Source: an uncultured Microbacterium sp. (GTDB lineage: Bacteria; Actinomycetota; Actinomycetes; Actinomycetales; Microbacteriaceae). From it: a stretch of DNA of 64,000 nucleotides. Numbering within the stretch: the stretch's first letter is position 1; the number at the start of each line of letters is the position of its first letter. Below are positions 8,680 through 16,986 of the stretch, in pieces. The notes under the pieces are model-generated. The model did no database searches, was not told the DNA's origin, and saw only the letters and a program-made list of their open reading frames with translations. The stretch spans positions 1 through 64,000 of the forward strand of contig CAJYHN010000007.1 in the NCBI GenBank assembly GCA_913774665.1. Direction: 5' to 3'. The translations under genes were made by a program, and so were the position numbers.

Positions 8680-8919
8680 ATGCTCCATGGACTGACCGGA
8701 TGGCACCTGCTGATCGTCCTGGCGGTGATCGTCCTCCTCTTCGGAGCCGCGAAGCTGCCGGCTCTGGCTCAGAGCGTGGGGAGATCGGCTCGCCTGTTCA
8801 AGGGCGAGTGGAAGGCGATGAAGGACGACGACGCGGCGCCCTCCGCCGAATCGGCCGTGCCTACGGCTCCCGAAGTCCGTGCCTCGGCGGTCGTCGCCGA
8901 CCCGCCCCCGACCCGCTGA
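8680..8919 (+). CDS. tatA: Sec-independent translocase subunit TatA
   Basis: The 79-residue protein has the TatA layout: a short N-terminal membrane helix (WHLLIVLAVIVLLFGAAKLPAL, residues 8-29) with the FGAAKLP hinge, an amphipathic helix (AQSVGRSARLFKGEWKAMKDD) and a disordered acidic tail. It forms the pore part of the twin-arginine translocase, which exports folded proteins. GGAGG lies 5 bases before ATG 8680. A tatB-like gene follows after 53 bases. No tatC is present in the window. The adjacent minus-strand group includes a clear Tat substrate (3614-4642), so this pair may serve it, though it could equally be the genome's main TatA. Confidence 0.9.
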   Translation: MLHGLTGWHLLIVLAVIVLLFGAAKLPALAQSVGRSARLFKGEWKAMKDDDAAPSAESAVPTAPEVRASAVVADPPPTR

Positions 8920-8972
8920 TCCGCCGCGTTCCGATGGTCGGCCCCCGCCACCCCCGAGCGGGGGAGTAGCCC

Positions 8973-9374
8973 GTGGTCTTCGGCCTCACCATCGAGAAGC
9001 TGATCCTCATCGGCGTCATCGCGGCGCTCATCATCGGTCCGGAGCGGCTTCCCGCCGCGGCGGAGTCCCTGCGGCGTGCCCTCATCCGCGCCCGGGGCTT
9101 CGCGAAAACCGCCCAGGAGCGGATGCGTGACGAGCTCGGCGCCGAGGTGACCGACGTGGACTGGCAGCGACTCGACCCCCGCCAGTACGATCCGCGCCGC
9201 ATCATCCGAGAGGCTCTGCTCGCGGATCCGGAGCCGGCCATCGCGCCGCGCACCGCTCCGGCGGACGTCGACGACCCCACCGCCGCCGATCTTCAGGCGG
9301 GTCCCGATGACCCCTCCGCCACCCGCGCCGACACCGACCGCAACGCCGACAGCACACGCCGTACGGCCGCGTAG
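8973..9374 (+). CDS. tatB: Sec-independent translocase subunit TatB
   Basis: The 133-residue protein starts at GTG 8973, with GGGGAG upstream. Its N-terminal helix LTIEKLILIGVIAALIIGPERLP contains the GPERLP hinge typical of TatB and TatA. An amphipathic helix (AESLRRALIRARGFAKTAQERM) and a charged tail with LDPRQYDPRRIIREAL follow, as in actinobacterial TatB. The helix and the long tail fit TatB better than TatA. The last 82 bases overlap the 3' end of the convergent LysR gene. Confidence 0.8.
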   Translation: MVFGLTIEKLILIGVIAALIIGPERLPAAAESLRRALIRARGFAKTAQERMRDELGAEVTDVDWQRLDPRQYDPRRIIREALLADPEPAIAPRTAPADVDDPTAADLQAGPDDPSATRADTDRNADSTRRTAA

Positions 9375-10210
9375 GCCAGGGCGTCGGGGCGGGCCAGCGC
9401 GTCCACGTGACGCACCAGGGCGAGATCGGCGAGGGGGCGGAGCACGAGCCCGTCGACGGCGAGCGGGGTCGTCGTGGTCCGGGGCATGACGGCGACCGCC
9501 GCGCCCGCGCGGACGATCTCGGCCGTGATTGAGAACTCGTTGATGCGGTGGGCGACGTCGAGACGGCGTCCGACGTGCGCCGACAGGTGGTCGAGGACCC
9601 CGGCGAGGGGGAACCCGGCGTGCACCGACACCCATCTCTCACCGACGAGGTCGGCTGCGCGCAGCTCTGAGCGTCGAGCGAGCGGGTGGTCGGCGGGGAG
9701 TGCGATGTCGAGGGGCTCCTCGAGCAGCGGCACCGTCACCACGCGGTCCGCGGGCCACGGCTCGTCGTGGGCGAGGCGGTGGGCGATCACGAGGTCGTGG
9801 TCGGCGGTCAGCCCGGGAAAGTCGCGGTGCGCGACGTCGGCGTCGGCGAGGTGCAGGGGCGGAGAGCCGTCGAGTTCGCGCAGGAGGGGCCCGAAGAGCG
9901 CGAGGGCGGCGCTGTGGAAGGCCGAGACGCGCACCGGGCGATCGCTCGCGTCGAGAAAGGCGCCGACGGCCTCGCGCGCACGCACGAGGGCCTCGTCGAC
10001 CCGCGTTCCCGCTGCGGCGAGGGCTTCGCCCGCCGGGGTGAGCGCGAGGGTTCGCCCGCGACGCCGGGTGAGGGGAACGGGGACGTGGGCCTGCAGGGCG
10101 GCGAGCTGTTGCGAGATCGCGGAGGCCGACACGTGCTGCGCCGCCGCGACGGCGGCCACGCTCCCCCGGTCGCGGAGTTCGCGCAGCACGCGCAGGTGAG
10201 CCAGATCCAT
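9293..10210 (-). CDS. LysR-family transcriptional regulator
   Basis: The 305-residue protein starts at ATG 10210; a TTG three codons upstream is possible. The N-terminal winged helix-turn-helix (LAHLRVLRELRDRGSVAAVAAAQHVSASAISQQLAALQ) is of LysR type, and residues 90-300 form the substrate-binding-like effector domain. The gene diverges from the EamA permease gene with a 72-base gap. LysR regulators commonly control the divergent gene, so the permease is the likely target. Its 3' end overlaps tatB by 82 bases tail to tail. The ligand is unknown. Confidence 0.85.
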   Translation of the reverse strand: MDLAHLRVLRELRDRGSVAAVAAAQHVSASAISQQLAALQAHVPVPLTRRRGRTLALTPAGEALAAAGTRVDEALVRAREAVGAFLDASDRPVRVSAFHSAALALFGPLLRELDGSPPLHLADADVAHRDFPGLTADHDLVIAHRLAHDEPWPADRVVTVPLLEEPLDIALPADHPLARRSELRAADLVGERWVSVHAGFPLAGVLDHLSAHVGRRLDVAHRINEFSITAEIVRAGAAVAVMPRTTTTPLAVDGLVLRPLADLALVRHVDALARPDALAYAAVRRVLSALRSVSARVAEGSSGPA

Positions 10211-10282
10211 AAGCCACAACTTATCTCACAATGAAGAACATGCCGCTTGTTCTTCCGGGTAGACGCGGGGGATCGTGAAGAA

Positions 10283-11260
10283 GTGACCCGCCGCGTTCCC
10301 GAGATCCTCGTCGACGTCCTCCTCATCGCCGTCGCGGCGGTGTGGGGAGCGAGCTTCCTTGCCGCGAAAGGCTTGGTCGCCGAGACGGGGGTCGCTTCAG
10401 GCGTGGCCCTGCGCTTCGTCGTCGCGGCGGGCGCCCTCGGCATCCTGTGTCTCCTTCGTCGGGAGCGGATGCCGCGCGGCCGCGGTCTCGTGATCGCCAT
10501 GCTCCTCGGCTGCTCGCAGGCGGCGGTGATCGGGCTCGAGACCGCGGGCGTGCACGTGACCTCGGCGACGAACGCGGGCCTGCTCATCAGTCTGGCCCTG
10601 GTCTTCACCCCGGTGCTCGAGAGCGTCGCGGCGCGCTCGTGGCTCCCGCGTTCGTCCTTCATCGCGGCTGCGGCTGCGCTCGCGGGAGTCGCCCTGCTGG
10701 TCTCGGGCGGGGGCCTCCGAACCCCCAACCCCGGTGATGCACTCGTCGTCGCGGCGGCGGTCGTCCGCGCCGTACATGTCACCGCGAGCGGGCACCTCAC
10801 CCGTGGGCGAGAGGACAGCGCCCTCGCGGTCGTGTTCGTGCAGCTCGTCGTCTGCGCCCTCGCCTCGACCGCCGTGGCCGGGGCCGATCTCCCGCCCGCG
10901 GTGGCGGGGCTCTCGGCAGCCGGCTGGGTGGACGTGATCTTCCTCGGCCTGCTGTGCTCGGTGTTCGCCTTCGTGGTTCAGCTCTGGGCGGTGCGGCGCA
11001 CCTCGGCGACCCGCGCGAGCATCCTGATGGGCACGGAGCCGGTCTGGGCCCTCGCCGTGGGTGTGGCGATCGGAGGCGAAGCCCTCGGTCTTCCCGGACT
11101 CGCCGGTGCCGTGCTCATCGTCGCCGCGTCGTACGCGGGACAGGCGATCGAGCGTCGGCACCGCCGCTCGCGCGCGGAGGCGAGCGGCGACGCCGACGGT
11201 GACGCGGTCAGCTCCGGTCGGAGGTCGGTCGCCGCCACCGGCCCCAGGCCGTCGCCGTGA
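10283..11260 (+). CDS. EamA/DMT-family permease
   Basis: The 325-residue integral membrane protein has about ten hydrophobic helices and the two-EamA-repeat layout (ILVDVLLIAVAAVWGASFLAAKGL at the start; VDVIFLGLLCSVFAFVVQLWAV in the second half). The family exports metabolites such as amino acids. I chose GTG 10283, preceded by a GGGGGA stretch. An in-frame TTG at 10247 would add 12 residues, but its sequence is unlike a transporter N-terminus. The C-terminal 35 residues are hydrophilic and overlap the mini LPXTG gene tail to tail. Divergent LysR control is likely. Confidence 0.85.
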   Translation: MTRRVPEILVDVLLIAVAAVWGASFLAAKGLVAETGVASGVALRFVVAAGALGILCLLRRERMPRGRGLVIAMLLGCSQAAVIGLETAGVHVTSATNAGLLISLALVFTPVLESVAARSWLPRSSFIAAAAALAGVALLVSGGGLRTPNPGDALVVAAAVVRAVHVTASGHLTRGREDSALAVVFVQLVVCALASTAVAGADLPPAVAGLSAAGWVDVIFLGLLCSVFAFVVQLWAVRRTSATRASILMGTEPVWALAVGVAIGGEALGLPGLAGAVLIVAASYAGQAIERRHRRSRAEASGDADGDAVSSGRRSVAATGPRPSP

Positions 11261-11468
11261 GCCCCGCCGCCACCAACGCGACGGCGAGGAGGACCGAGGC
11301 GATCTCGCCTCCGGTGACCGGCAGCCCGCCCGCGGGGGATCCGGGGCCGGCGCCGGGCGGCGGCGAGCAGTCGACGGTGCAGGTGGCGGTCGGGAGGGGA
11401 GTGATCTCGACGGTGACGCCCACGCCGTCGTCGGCGACGGCCGTGGGGACGAAGAGGATGTCGCTCAT
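11208..11468 (-). CDS. Small LPXTG-anchored protein (CscD-like)
   Basis: The 86-residue protein has a complete sortase signal: LPVTGGE, a membrane helix (IASVLLAVALVAAGLTATAW) and the positive tail GRWRRPTSDRS. The N-terminal 45 residues are short and include a Cys pair (TATCTVDC) and a Pro/Gly-rich linker. No clear signal peptide is visible. The ATG at 11468 overlaps the stop of the DUF916 gene (ATGA), so the two are translationally coupled. Mini LPXTG proteins of this kind accompany DUF916 and WxL proteins in the Csc clusters of lactobacilli. Confidence 0.7.
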   Translation of the reverse strand: MSDILFVPTAVADDGVGVTVEITPLPTATCTVDCSPPPGAGPGSPAGGLPVTGGEIASVLLAVALVAAGLTATAWGRWRRPTSDRS

Positions 11469-12487
11469 GAGACCTCCACCGCCTCACGCCGGCCCTCTTC
11501 GCGAGCGCGGGCGACGAGGTCGTCGAGGCGCTGACGGGAACGCCGACGACCCGACGCGACGGCCGCGACGATGAGGGCGACGCCGACCGCGGCGGCGAGG
11601 TGCACCCACGGAACCGCCCACACCGTCACGCTGCGCGTCACGGGCGCCGCGGCGAGCGTCGAGTCGGGCACCGCGGCATCCACCGTCACGTCCTTCGTCA
11701 GCACGAACAGCGGCCAGGCGGGCTGGGGCTCGGAGCGCACGTCCCGGGATTCTCCGGGCAGCAGCACTCCGCGCTCCGTCGTGCTCGCCTCGGCCGCGTC
11801 GCTCACGGCGAGGGCGGTGTTCCCGGTGTTCTCCACCGTGTAGGCGTAGGCGATCGACCCCGGCGCGAAGAGGTTCCACGACGGCGTGTATTCCGCGCGG
11901 ACCTCGCCGACGCCCACCGACGGGGCGAGCTGGCCCGTCACGCGGGTCGATACGCGGAAGCCGACGCGACTGTCGACACCCACCCTCGTCCCGTCCGCTC
12001 CCGCGGAGGTGGACCGGACGGATGCCGAGACCCCGGCCGCGTGATCGCCGGGGGTGGCGTTCGGCGGCACGGCGATCTCGAACGACACGACCCGCGTCTC
12101 GTTGGGCGCGAGCGTGACCGTCGGTTCGACCGTGATCCACGTGCCGGCGTCGGTCGAGGCGCGGTCGGCGGGGAGCATCGTGAAGCGCCCGGTGTCGGTG
12201 TAGTAGCCGTCCGCGGCGCTCAGGGCGAAGGTCGCCTCGCGCTCGCTGAAGTTCTTCACGGCGAGGTGCTCGGTGACGCGTTGACCCGGGTCGAGTTCGA
12301 CCTGCATCACGCGGCGACCGTCCGGCCCCGCGGCCGAGGCCGGGGTGACCGACCACGTGACCGCGGAGTCGGCCGCATCGTCGGCCAGGACGGGCGGGGC
12401 CCACGCGAGGGCGATCGCGGCCACGAAGACACCCGCCATGCCGGCGGATGCTCCGTGCGCGAGCGACACCCTCATCTCGGTGCTCAC
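11465..12487 (-). CDS. DUF916-type cell-surface protein (CscA-like)
   Basis: The 340-residue protein starts at GTG 12487, overlapping the upstream stop as GTGA. A signal peptide is followed by a DUF916-type ectodomain (SAVTWSVTPAS, TEHLAVKNFS, DAGTWITVEP, VSFEIAVPPNATPGDHAAGV). Near residue 300 is a membrane helix (VHLAAAVGVALIVAAVA), followed by a basic, charged cytoplasmic tail (RRRSRQRLDDLVARAREEGRREA). It parallels the protein at 901-2250 but lacks the pentapeptide tail. It is the central gene of a tight three-gene operon with a WxL-like and an LPXTG partner, which supports a wall-associated complex. Confidence 0.75.
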   Translation of the reverse strand: MSTEMRVSLAHGASAGMAGVFVAAIALAWAPPVLADDAADSAVTWSVTPASAAGPDGRRVMQVELDPGQRVTEHLAVKNFSEREATFALSAADGYYTDTGRFTMLPADRASTDAGTWITVEPTVTLAPNETRVVSFEIAVPPNATPGDHAAGVSASVRSTSAGADGTRVGVDSRVGFRVSTRVTGQLAPSVGVGEVRAEYTPSWNLFAPGSIAYAYTVENTGNTALAVSDAAEASTTERGVLLPGESRDVRSEPQPAWPLFVLTKDVTVDAAVPDSTLAAAPVTRSVTVWAVPWVHLAAAVGVALIVAAVASGRRRSRQRLDDLVARAREEGRREAVEVS

Positions 12488-13104
12488 CCCTCGAGCAGGG
12501 TCAGGGTGATGGTGGCCGAGTACGCCCCGGGTGCCACGGTGGCCGGCGTCTTCAAGAGCAGGCCGGCGGTGGCGGAGTACGAACCGCCGGCGGCATCCGC
12601 TGCGCTGTCGACGTTGGCGAGGAGCTCGGCGTCGACGAAGCCACCCGTGCCGGGGTCGACGTCGTCTCCGGGGGCGACCACCTGCGACCCGCCTGCGGGG
12701 TTGCCCGAGACGATGTCGGGGTACCAGCCGAAGCTGTCCGCCGACGAGATCGCGGGCTGGCCGGCGCTGCCGGTGAAGTCGGTGATCGCTCCCATGACGT
12801 ACCAGAACGATTCCGGGTCGACGTTCTCGGCGAGACGGGTGTCGGTGACGGTGACCGTGGGCAGGGTGCCCGCGAAGGTGCGGTCGGTGCCGGACGCCTC
12901 GCCTTCGGTCAGCGTGGTCGCGTCGTCCGCGACAGTGAGGGCGAGGACGCCGGGCTCCGCCGCGGGGGCGATCTCGACCTGCACGTCGATGCTGTCCTCG
13001 TCGGCGGCGAAGGCGCTGCCGCCGCCCGCGGCGGCGAGGATGCCGACCCCGAGGGCGGCGACTCCGATGCGGGCCGACAGGCCGCGACGGGAGGTGAAGG
13101 ACAT
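12484..13104 (-). CDS. Secreted WxL-like protein (CscB/C-like)
   Basis: The 206-residue protein starts at ATG 13104, with GGAG 6 bases upstream. A signal peptide ends at AFA (about residue 33). The mature part resembles the C-terminal domain of the protein at 2325-3596: WYVMGAITDF at about 101-110 replaces the WxL motif, then SFGWYPDI, and the terminal strand APGAYSATITLTLLEG. The first motif is W-x-V rather than W-x-L, so it is a divergent member. It is the first gene of the operon with the DUF916 and mini LPXTG genes. Confidence 0.65.
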   Translation of the reverse strand: MSFTSRRGLSARIGVAALGVGILAAAGGGSAFAADEDSIDVQVEIAPAAEPGVLALTVADDATTLTEGEASGTDRTFAGTLPTVTVTDTRLAENVDPESFWYVMGAITDFTGSAGQPAISSADSFGWYPDIVSGNPAGGSQVVAPGDDVDPGTGGFVDAELLANVDSAADAAGGSYSATAGLLLKTPATVAPGAYSATITLTLLEG

Positions 13105-13567
13105 GAGTGCTCCGTTCTTCCACCGGGGGTCGGTGGAGTCGTCGGCGGTCGCCGGCGGGTGGTCGGGACGACCGGCGAGGCGCCGATCGGCGAACGAGGG
13201 ATGCCGTCGCTCAGGCGGGCGCGGTGGACTCGGGGGAGCCTCGTGGCGGCGCTGTCACGGGTCGGTTCTGCGGGTTCGTTGCGACAGTAGTGCGGCTTCG
13301 GTGAGTCGTCAAGCAAAAGATGACTGATCTTCGATCTACCGCAGCTCAGGCCATTTTCCGCCCTCTACCTCGGATGTTTGGTGGCATCTGCGCGGGTGGG
13401 GATGTTCAGGAGCGACTCGGACTCCCCATTTTCAGCAGTTCTTAACGCAAATTAGTCAGGTTTTGTAGACGTATCGACAAAAGACTCCTACAGTGACCAC
13501 GGTCGAGGGCGACCTGTGCGATCCGGGTGGTCGACGCCGCCCCCGCCGCTGATCCGAAGGAGCAATG
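13105..13567. other. Divergent promoter region (WxL operon / DUF1080 protein)
   Basis: A gene-free region of 463 bp. The minus-strand side has a good promoter (separate entry) and a leader of about 170 nt. The plus-strand side is AT-rich from about 13435 to 13500 and contains a TACAGT -10-like box at about 13490, but no convincing -35 at standard spacing. I see no clear operator. Confidence 0.6.
13284..13312 (-). promoter_or_regulatory. Promoter of the WxL/DUF916/LPXTG operon
   Basis: In minus-strand reading there is TTGACG (13312-13307), a 17-base spacer and TACTGT (13289-13284). This is one of the best sigma-70-type matches in the window. Transcription would start near 13277. Confidence 0.6.
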
Positions 13568-16500
13568 ATGCCCGTACCCGCTGTCTTGTCCGGCCCCCGC
13601 CGGCGCAGCACCCGTGTCGCGAGGACCCTCGCGGCCGGTCTCCTGGGCGGAGCACTCGTGGCCACAGGAGCGATCCTGCCCGCCGGTGCCGCCGTCGCCC
13701 CCGCCGTCAACACCCCGGCGGACCTGCCCAAGCAAGAACCGGGTGTGACGCTTCGCACCTACTCCACCCCACCCCTCACCGAGCTCTGCACGCTCAAGTC
13801 GGGCCAGACCCCGAACGTCGACAAGCTCATGTCGACGATCGACTGGCGCACCGACGAGCAGTTCGGCGCGGGCGACAACTTCATCACGCACGCCCTGGCC
13901 AACCTCACCGTCAGCACGCCCGGTGAGTACGCCTTCCGCCTGACGAGCGACGACGGCTCGCGCCTCACCCTCGATGGCACGCAGCTGATCGACAACGACG
14001 GACTGCACGGAGCGGAATCCGTCGAGGGCACCGTGACGCTCGACGTGGGAGTCCACGATCTGTTCGTCGAGATGTTCGAGGCCACCAACGGCCAGCAGCT
14101 CACCGTCGAATGGAAGGTCCCCGGCTCCTCGAGCTTCACCGTCATCCCGAACAGTGTGCTCAGCACCGAGGCGGGTGTCGTGCGCGTCACCGCCCCCGGG
14201 ACGAAGTACTGCGAGGGCAGCACCGACTCCGCGGGAGACGGGCTGCGCCTGGATGCCGTGAACCCCGACTACACGCTCGTGAACCTGCGCCCCGAGGGCT
14301 TCACCCCGAAGGTCTCGGGCCTGGCCTTCCTCGGCAACGGCGATCTCGCCGTGCTGACCACCGGCTCGGTCAACTCCGGCGGATGGGACACCTCGACCCC
14401 CGGCAAGGTCTTCGTGCTGAAGGGCGCCCAGGCGGCCGACGGACCCGAGGACGTCACCGTCGTCGAGGCGGCCGGCGGTCTGCTCAACCCGATGGGCATC
14501 GACGTCATCGACGACAAGATCTACGTCTCGGAGCGCTACCAGCTCACCGAGCTCAGCGACACGAACGGCGACGGCTCGTACGAGACGAAGCGCAAGGTCG
14601 CCGAGTACCCCTCGGGCAACAACTTCCACGAGTTCGCCTTCGGCCTGATCCACGACGAGCAGAACTTCTACGTGAACCTCTCGGTCGCCATCGACAACGG
14701 CGGGGCGACCACCAACCCGCAGCCGGCGAAGAACCGCGGCACGTCGGTCAAGATCGACCGTGCCACCGGGGCGATCAGCTACGTCGCCGGCGGTCTGCGG
14801 ACCCCCAACGGTGTGGCCTTCGGCCCCGAGAACGAACTCTTCGCGATGGACAACCAGGGTGCCTGGCTGCCCGCGAACAAGCTCGTCAACGTCAAGCAGG
14901 ATCGCTTCTTCAACCACTACACGAACCCCGCGGGCCCGTTCGATCAGAACCCCGTCACGCCTCCCGTCGTGTGGATCCCGCAGAACGAGATCGGCAACTC
15001 CCCGAGCACGCCCATCATGCTGAAGGACGGTCCCTTCGCGGGACAGATGATGTTCGGTGACGTCACCTACGGCGGCCTGCAGCGCGCCTTCCTCGAGAAG
15101 GTCGACGGTGAGTTCCAGGGTGCGGTCTTCCGTCACTCCGCGGGCTTCGAGGTCGGCGTCAACCGCGTGATCGAGGGCCCCGACGCCTCGCTGTACATCG
15201 GTGGCACCGGAGAAGGCGGCAACTGGGGCGAGGCGGGCAAGCTCACCTACGGCCTGCAGAAGCTCGTCCCGAACACCACGCAGAACGCCTTCGACATGAA
15301 ATCCATGAAGGTCGTCGAGGGCGGGTTCGAGATCGAGTACACCCAGCCCCTGTCCGACGAGACGCTGGCGAACCTCGCCTCGGCGTACCGCGCCGAGCAG
15401 TGGCGCTACCTGCCCACCTCCACCTACGGCGGACCCAAGGTCGACGAGGAGATCCTCTCGCTCACCGGCGCGACGGCATCCGCCGACCGCAAGACGGTCA
15501 CGGTCTCGTTCGACGGTCTCAAGCAGGGCCGTGTCGTCCACCTGCGCTCGCCGCAGCCCTTCGCCGCAGCCAGCGGCGACAAGCTGTGGAGCACCGAGGC
15601 CTGGTACACGCTCAACTCGCTGCCGGGCTACGTCTCGCCGGCCGACCAGGGCTGGTACGAGGCCGAGGAGGCCCGCCTGATCGGCGGCGCCAAGTTCGAC
15701 GCCGAGCACAGCGGCTACTCCGGCGCCGGTTTCGCCGGCGGCATGTGGCAGGCCGGTTCCGCGTTCGAGTTCACGGTGAACGCCGAGACCGCGGGCACCG
15801 TCCCGGTCTCCGTGCGCTACTCCAACGGGCCCAACCCGGCTCCCGGCACCAAGGACGTGAACCTGTACGTCAACGGCCAGAACCTCGGGAAGTGGGACTT
15901 CCCCTCCACGGGCGACTGGAAGACCTGGGCCACGATCACGCGGGACATGCCGCTGGTCGCCGGGACGAACACCATCGCGCTGAAGTACGAGACGGGCAAC
16001 AAGGGCAACATCAACGTCGACGTCCTGTCGATCGGCACCGCCGACATCTGCGCCCCGGCGCAGGTCGAGGACGGCTACCGCTCGCTGTTCGACGGCACGC
16101 TCGAGAGCCTGAACGCCGGCTGGCGCATGGCCGGCCCCGGGGGCTTCGGTCGTCAGAACGACTGCAGCATTCGCGGCGAGGGCGGCATGGGCCTGCTCTG
16201 GTACAAGGCGCAGGAGCTGAACGAGTACAGCCTCAAGCTGGACTGGAAGCTCATCGCCGACCACAACGGCGGCGTCTTCGTCGGGTTCCCCGACCCGAAG
16301 AACGACCCGTGGATCGCGGTCAACCAGGGCTACGAGATCCAGATCGACGCGTCCGACGCCGCCGATCGCACCACCGGTGCGATCTACACCTTCCAGGGTG
16401 CGGATGCCGACGCGGTGAAGGCCTCGCTCAAGCCCGTCGGCCAGTGGAACGCATACGAGATCGTCGTGAAGGGGCAGACCATCAAGATCTTCCTCAACGG

Positions 16501-16915
16501 CACGCTGGTGAACGACTTCACCAGCACCGATCCCGCTCGCGACCTCTCGCAGGGCTTCATCGGCCTGCAGAACCACGGCGGTGGGGAGGCGGTGTCGTAC
16601 CGCAACGTCCGCGTCAAGGACATCGACGAGCCGGCGCCCCTCGCGGTGACCGCCTCGGCCGAGGTCAAGTGCCTGGCCAAGAAAGCGTCGGTGACGGCGC
16701 GCGCGACCAACACCGACACGGTGCCGGTCGACGTGACGCTCACGACGGCGTGGGGCGAGTGGGTCATCCCCGCCGTCCAGCCCGGGGCGACGGTGTTCCA
16801 CACCTTCACCACCCGCGCCGCGTCCGTCCCCGCGGGCGAGGCGACGGTGACCGCGACCGGAGACGGTCGCGCCGGCGGGGCCTCGGCCTCGTACGCAGCC
16901 AAGAGCTGCGGCTGA
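13568..16915 (+). CDS. Secreted PA14 / beta-propeller / CBM6-like / DUF1080 protein
   Basis: The 1115-residue protein starts at ATG 13568, 5 bases after AAGGAG; the adjacent ATG 13565 is too close. After the signal peptide (ends AAVA, about residue 44) comes a PA14-like domain (GEYAFRLTSDDGSRLTLDG, about 120-210). Residues about 235-650 form a propeller related to PQQ-type sugar dehydrogenases (FTPKVSGLAFLGNGDLAV, NPMGIDVIDDKIYV). A CBM6/35-like module follows (WYEAEEARLIGGA, about 697-820). A DUF1080 domain (about 830-1020) shows SLFDGTLESLNAGW, NGGVFVGFP, GYEIQIDAS, GAIYTF, GQWNAYEIVVKG and GFIGLQNHGGG. DUF1080 proteins include 3-keto-disaccharide hydrolases. It probably acts outside the cell on a plant glycoside. 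Confidence 0.85.
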   Translation: MPVPAVLSGPRRRSTRVARTLAAGLLGGALVATGAILPAGAAVAPAVNTPADLPKQEPGVTLRTYSTPPLTELCTLKSGQTPNVDKLMSTIDWRTDEQFGAGDNFITHALANLTVSTPGEYAFRLTSDDGSRLTLDGTQLIDNDGLHGAESVEGTVTLDVGVHDLFVEMFEATNGQQLTVEWKVPGSSSFTVIPNSVLSTEAGVVRVTAPGTKYCEGSTDSAGDGLRLDAVNPDYTLVNLRPEGFTPKVSGLAFLGNGDLAVLTTGSVNSGGWDTSTPGKVFVLKGAQAADGPEDVTVVEAAGGLLNPMGIDVIDDKIYVSERYQLTELSDTNGDGSYETKRKVAEYPSGNNFHEFAFGLIHDEQNFYVNLSVAIDNGGATTNPQPAKNRGTSVKIDRATGAISYVAGGLRTPNGVAFGPENELFAMDNQGAWLPANKLVNVKQDRFFNHYTNPAGPFDQNPVTPPVVWIPQNEIGNSPSTPIMLKDGPFAGQMMFGDVTYGGLQRAFLEKVDGEFQGAVFRHSAGFEVGVNRVIEGPDASLYIGGTGEGGNWGEAGKLTYGLQKLVPNTTQNAFDMKSMKVVEGGFEIEYTQPLSDETLANLASAYRAEQWRYLPTSTYGGPKVDEEILSLTGATASADRKTVTVSFDGLKQGRVVHLRSPQPFAAASGDKLWSTEAWYTLNSLPGYVSPADQGWYEAEEARLIGGAKFDAEHSGYSGAGFAGGMWQAGSAFEFTVNAETAGTVPVSVRYSNGPNPAPGTKDVNLYVNGQNLGKWDFPSTGDWKTWATITRDMPLVAGTNTIALKYETGNKGNINVDVLSIGTADICAPAQVEDGYRSLFDGTLESLNAGWRMAGPGGFGRQNDCSIRGEGGMGLLWYKAQELNEYSLKLDWKLIADHNGGVFVGFPDPKNDPWIAVNQGYEIQIDASDAADRTTGAIYTFQGADADAVKASLKPVGQWNAYEIVVKGQTIKIFLNGTLVNDFTSTDPARDLSQGFIGLQNHGGGEAVSYRNVRVKDIDEPAPLAVTASAEVKCLAKKASVTARATNTDTVPVDVTLTTAWGEWVIPAVQPGATVFHTFTTRAASVPAGEATVTATGDGRAGGASASYAAKSCG

Positions 16916-16922
16916 TCCCCCC

Positions 16923-16964
16923 AGCGCCCCCGGCGGCGGACTCACGTCCGTTGCCGGGGGCGCT
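16923..16964 (+). terminator. Terminator after the DUF1080 gene
   Basis: A perfect 12-bp stem (AGCGCCCCCGGC at 16923-16934 with 16953-16964) and an 18-base loop lie immediately after the stop. There is no T tract downstream. Confidence 0.7.
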
Positions 16965-16986
16965 CCCTCATGTCCCAGAGGTCCCC

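Noticed and set aside
8259-8681. 140-codon frame in the tatA/dehydrogenase gap
   Set aside because: It covers the AT-rich promoter area and overlaps the start of both flanking genes. The composition is non-protein-like.
10231-10278. 15-codon leader peptide before the EamA gene
   Set aside because: It begins with ATG and ends before the GTG start, but there is no ribosome binding site, no codon run and no attenuator hairpin.
13442-16945. Open frame of over 1100 codons antisense to the DUF1080 gene
   Set aside because: It mirrors the codon structure of the real gene, has no family motif and is rich in R, G and V as expected of an opposite-strand shadow in GC-rich DNA.
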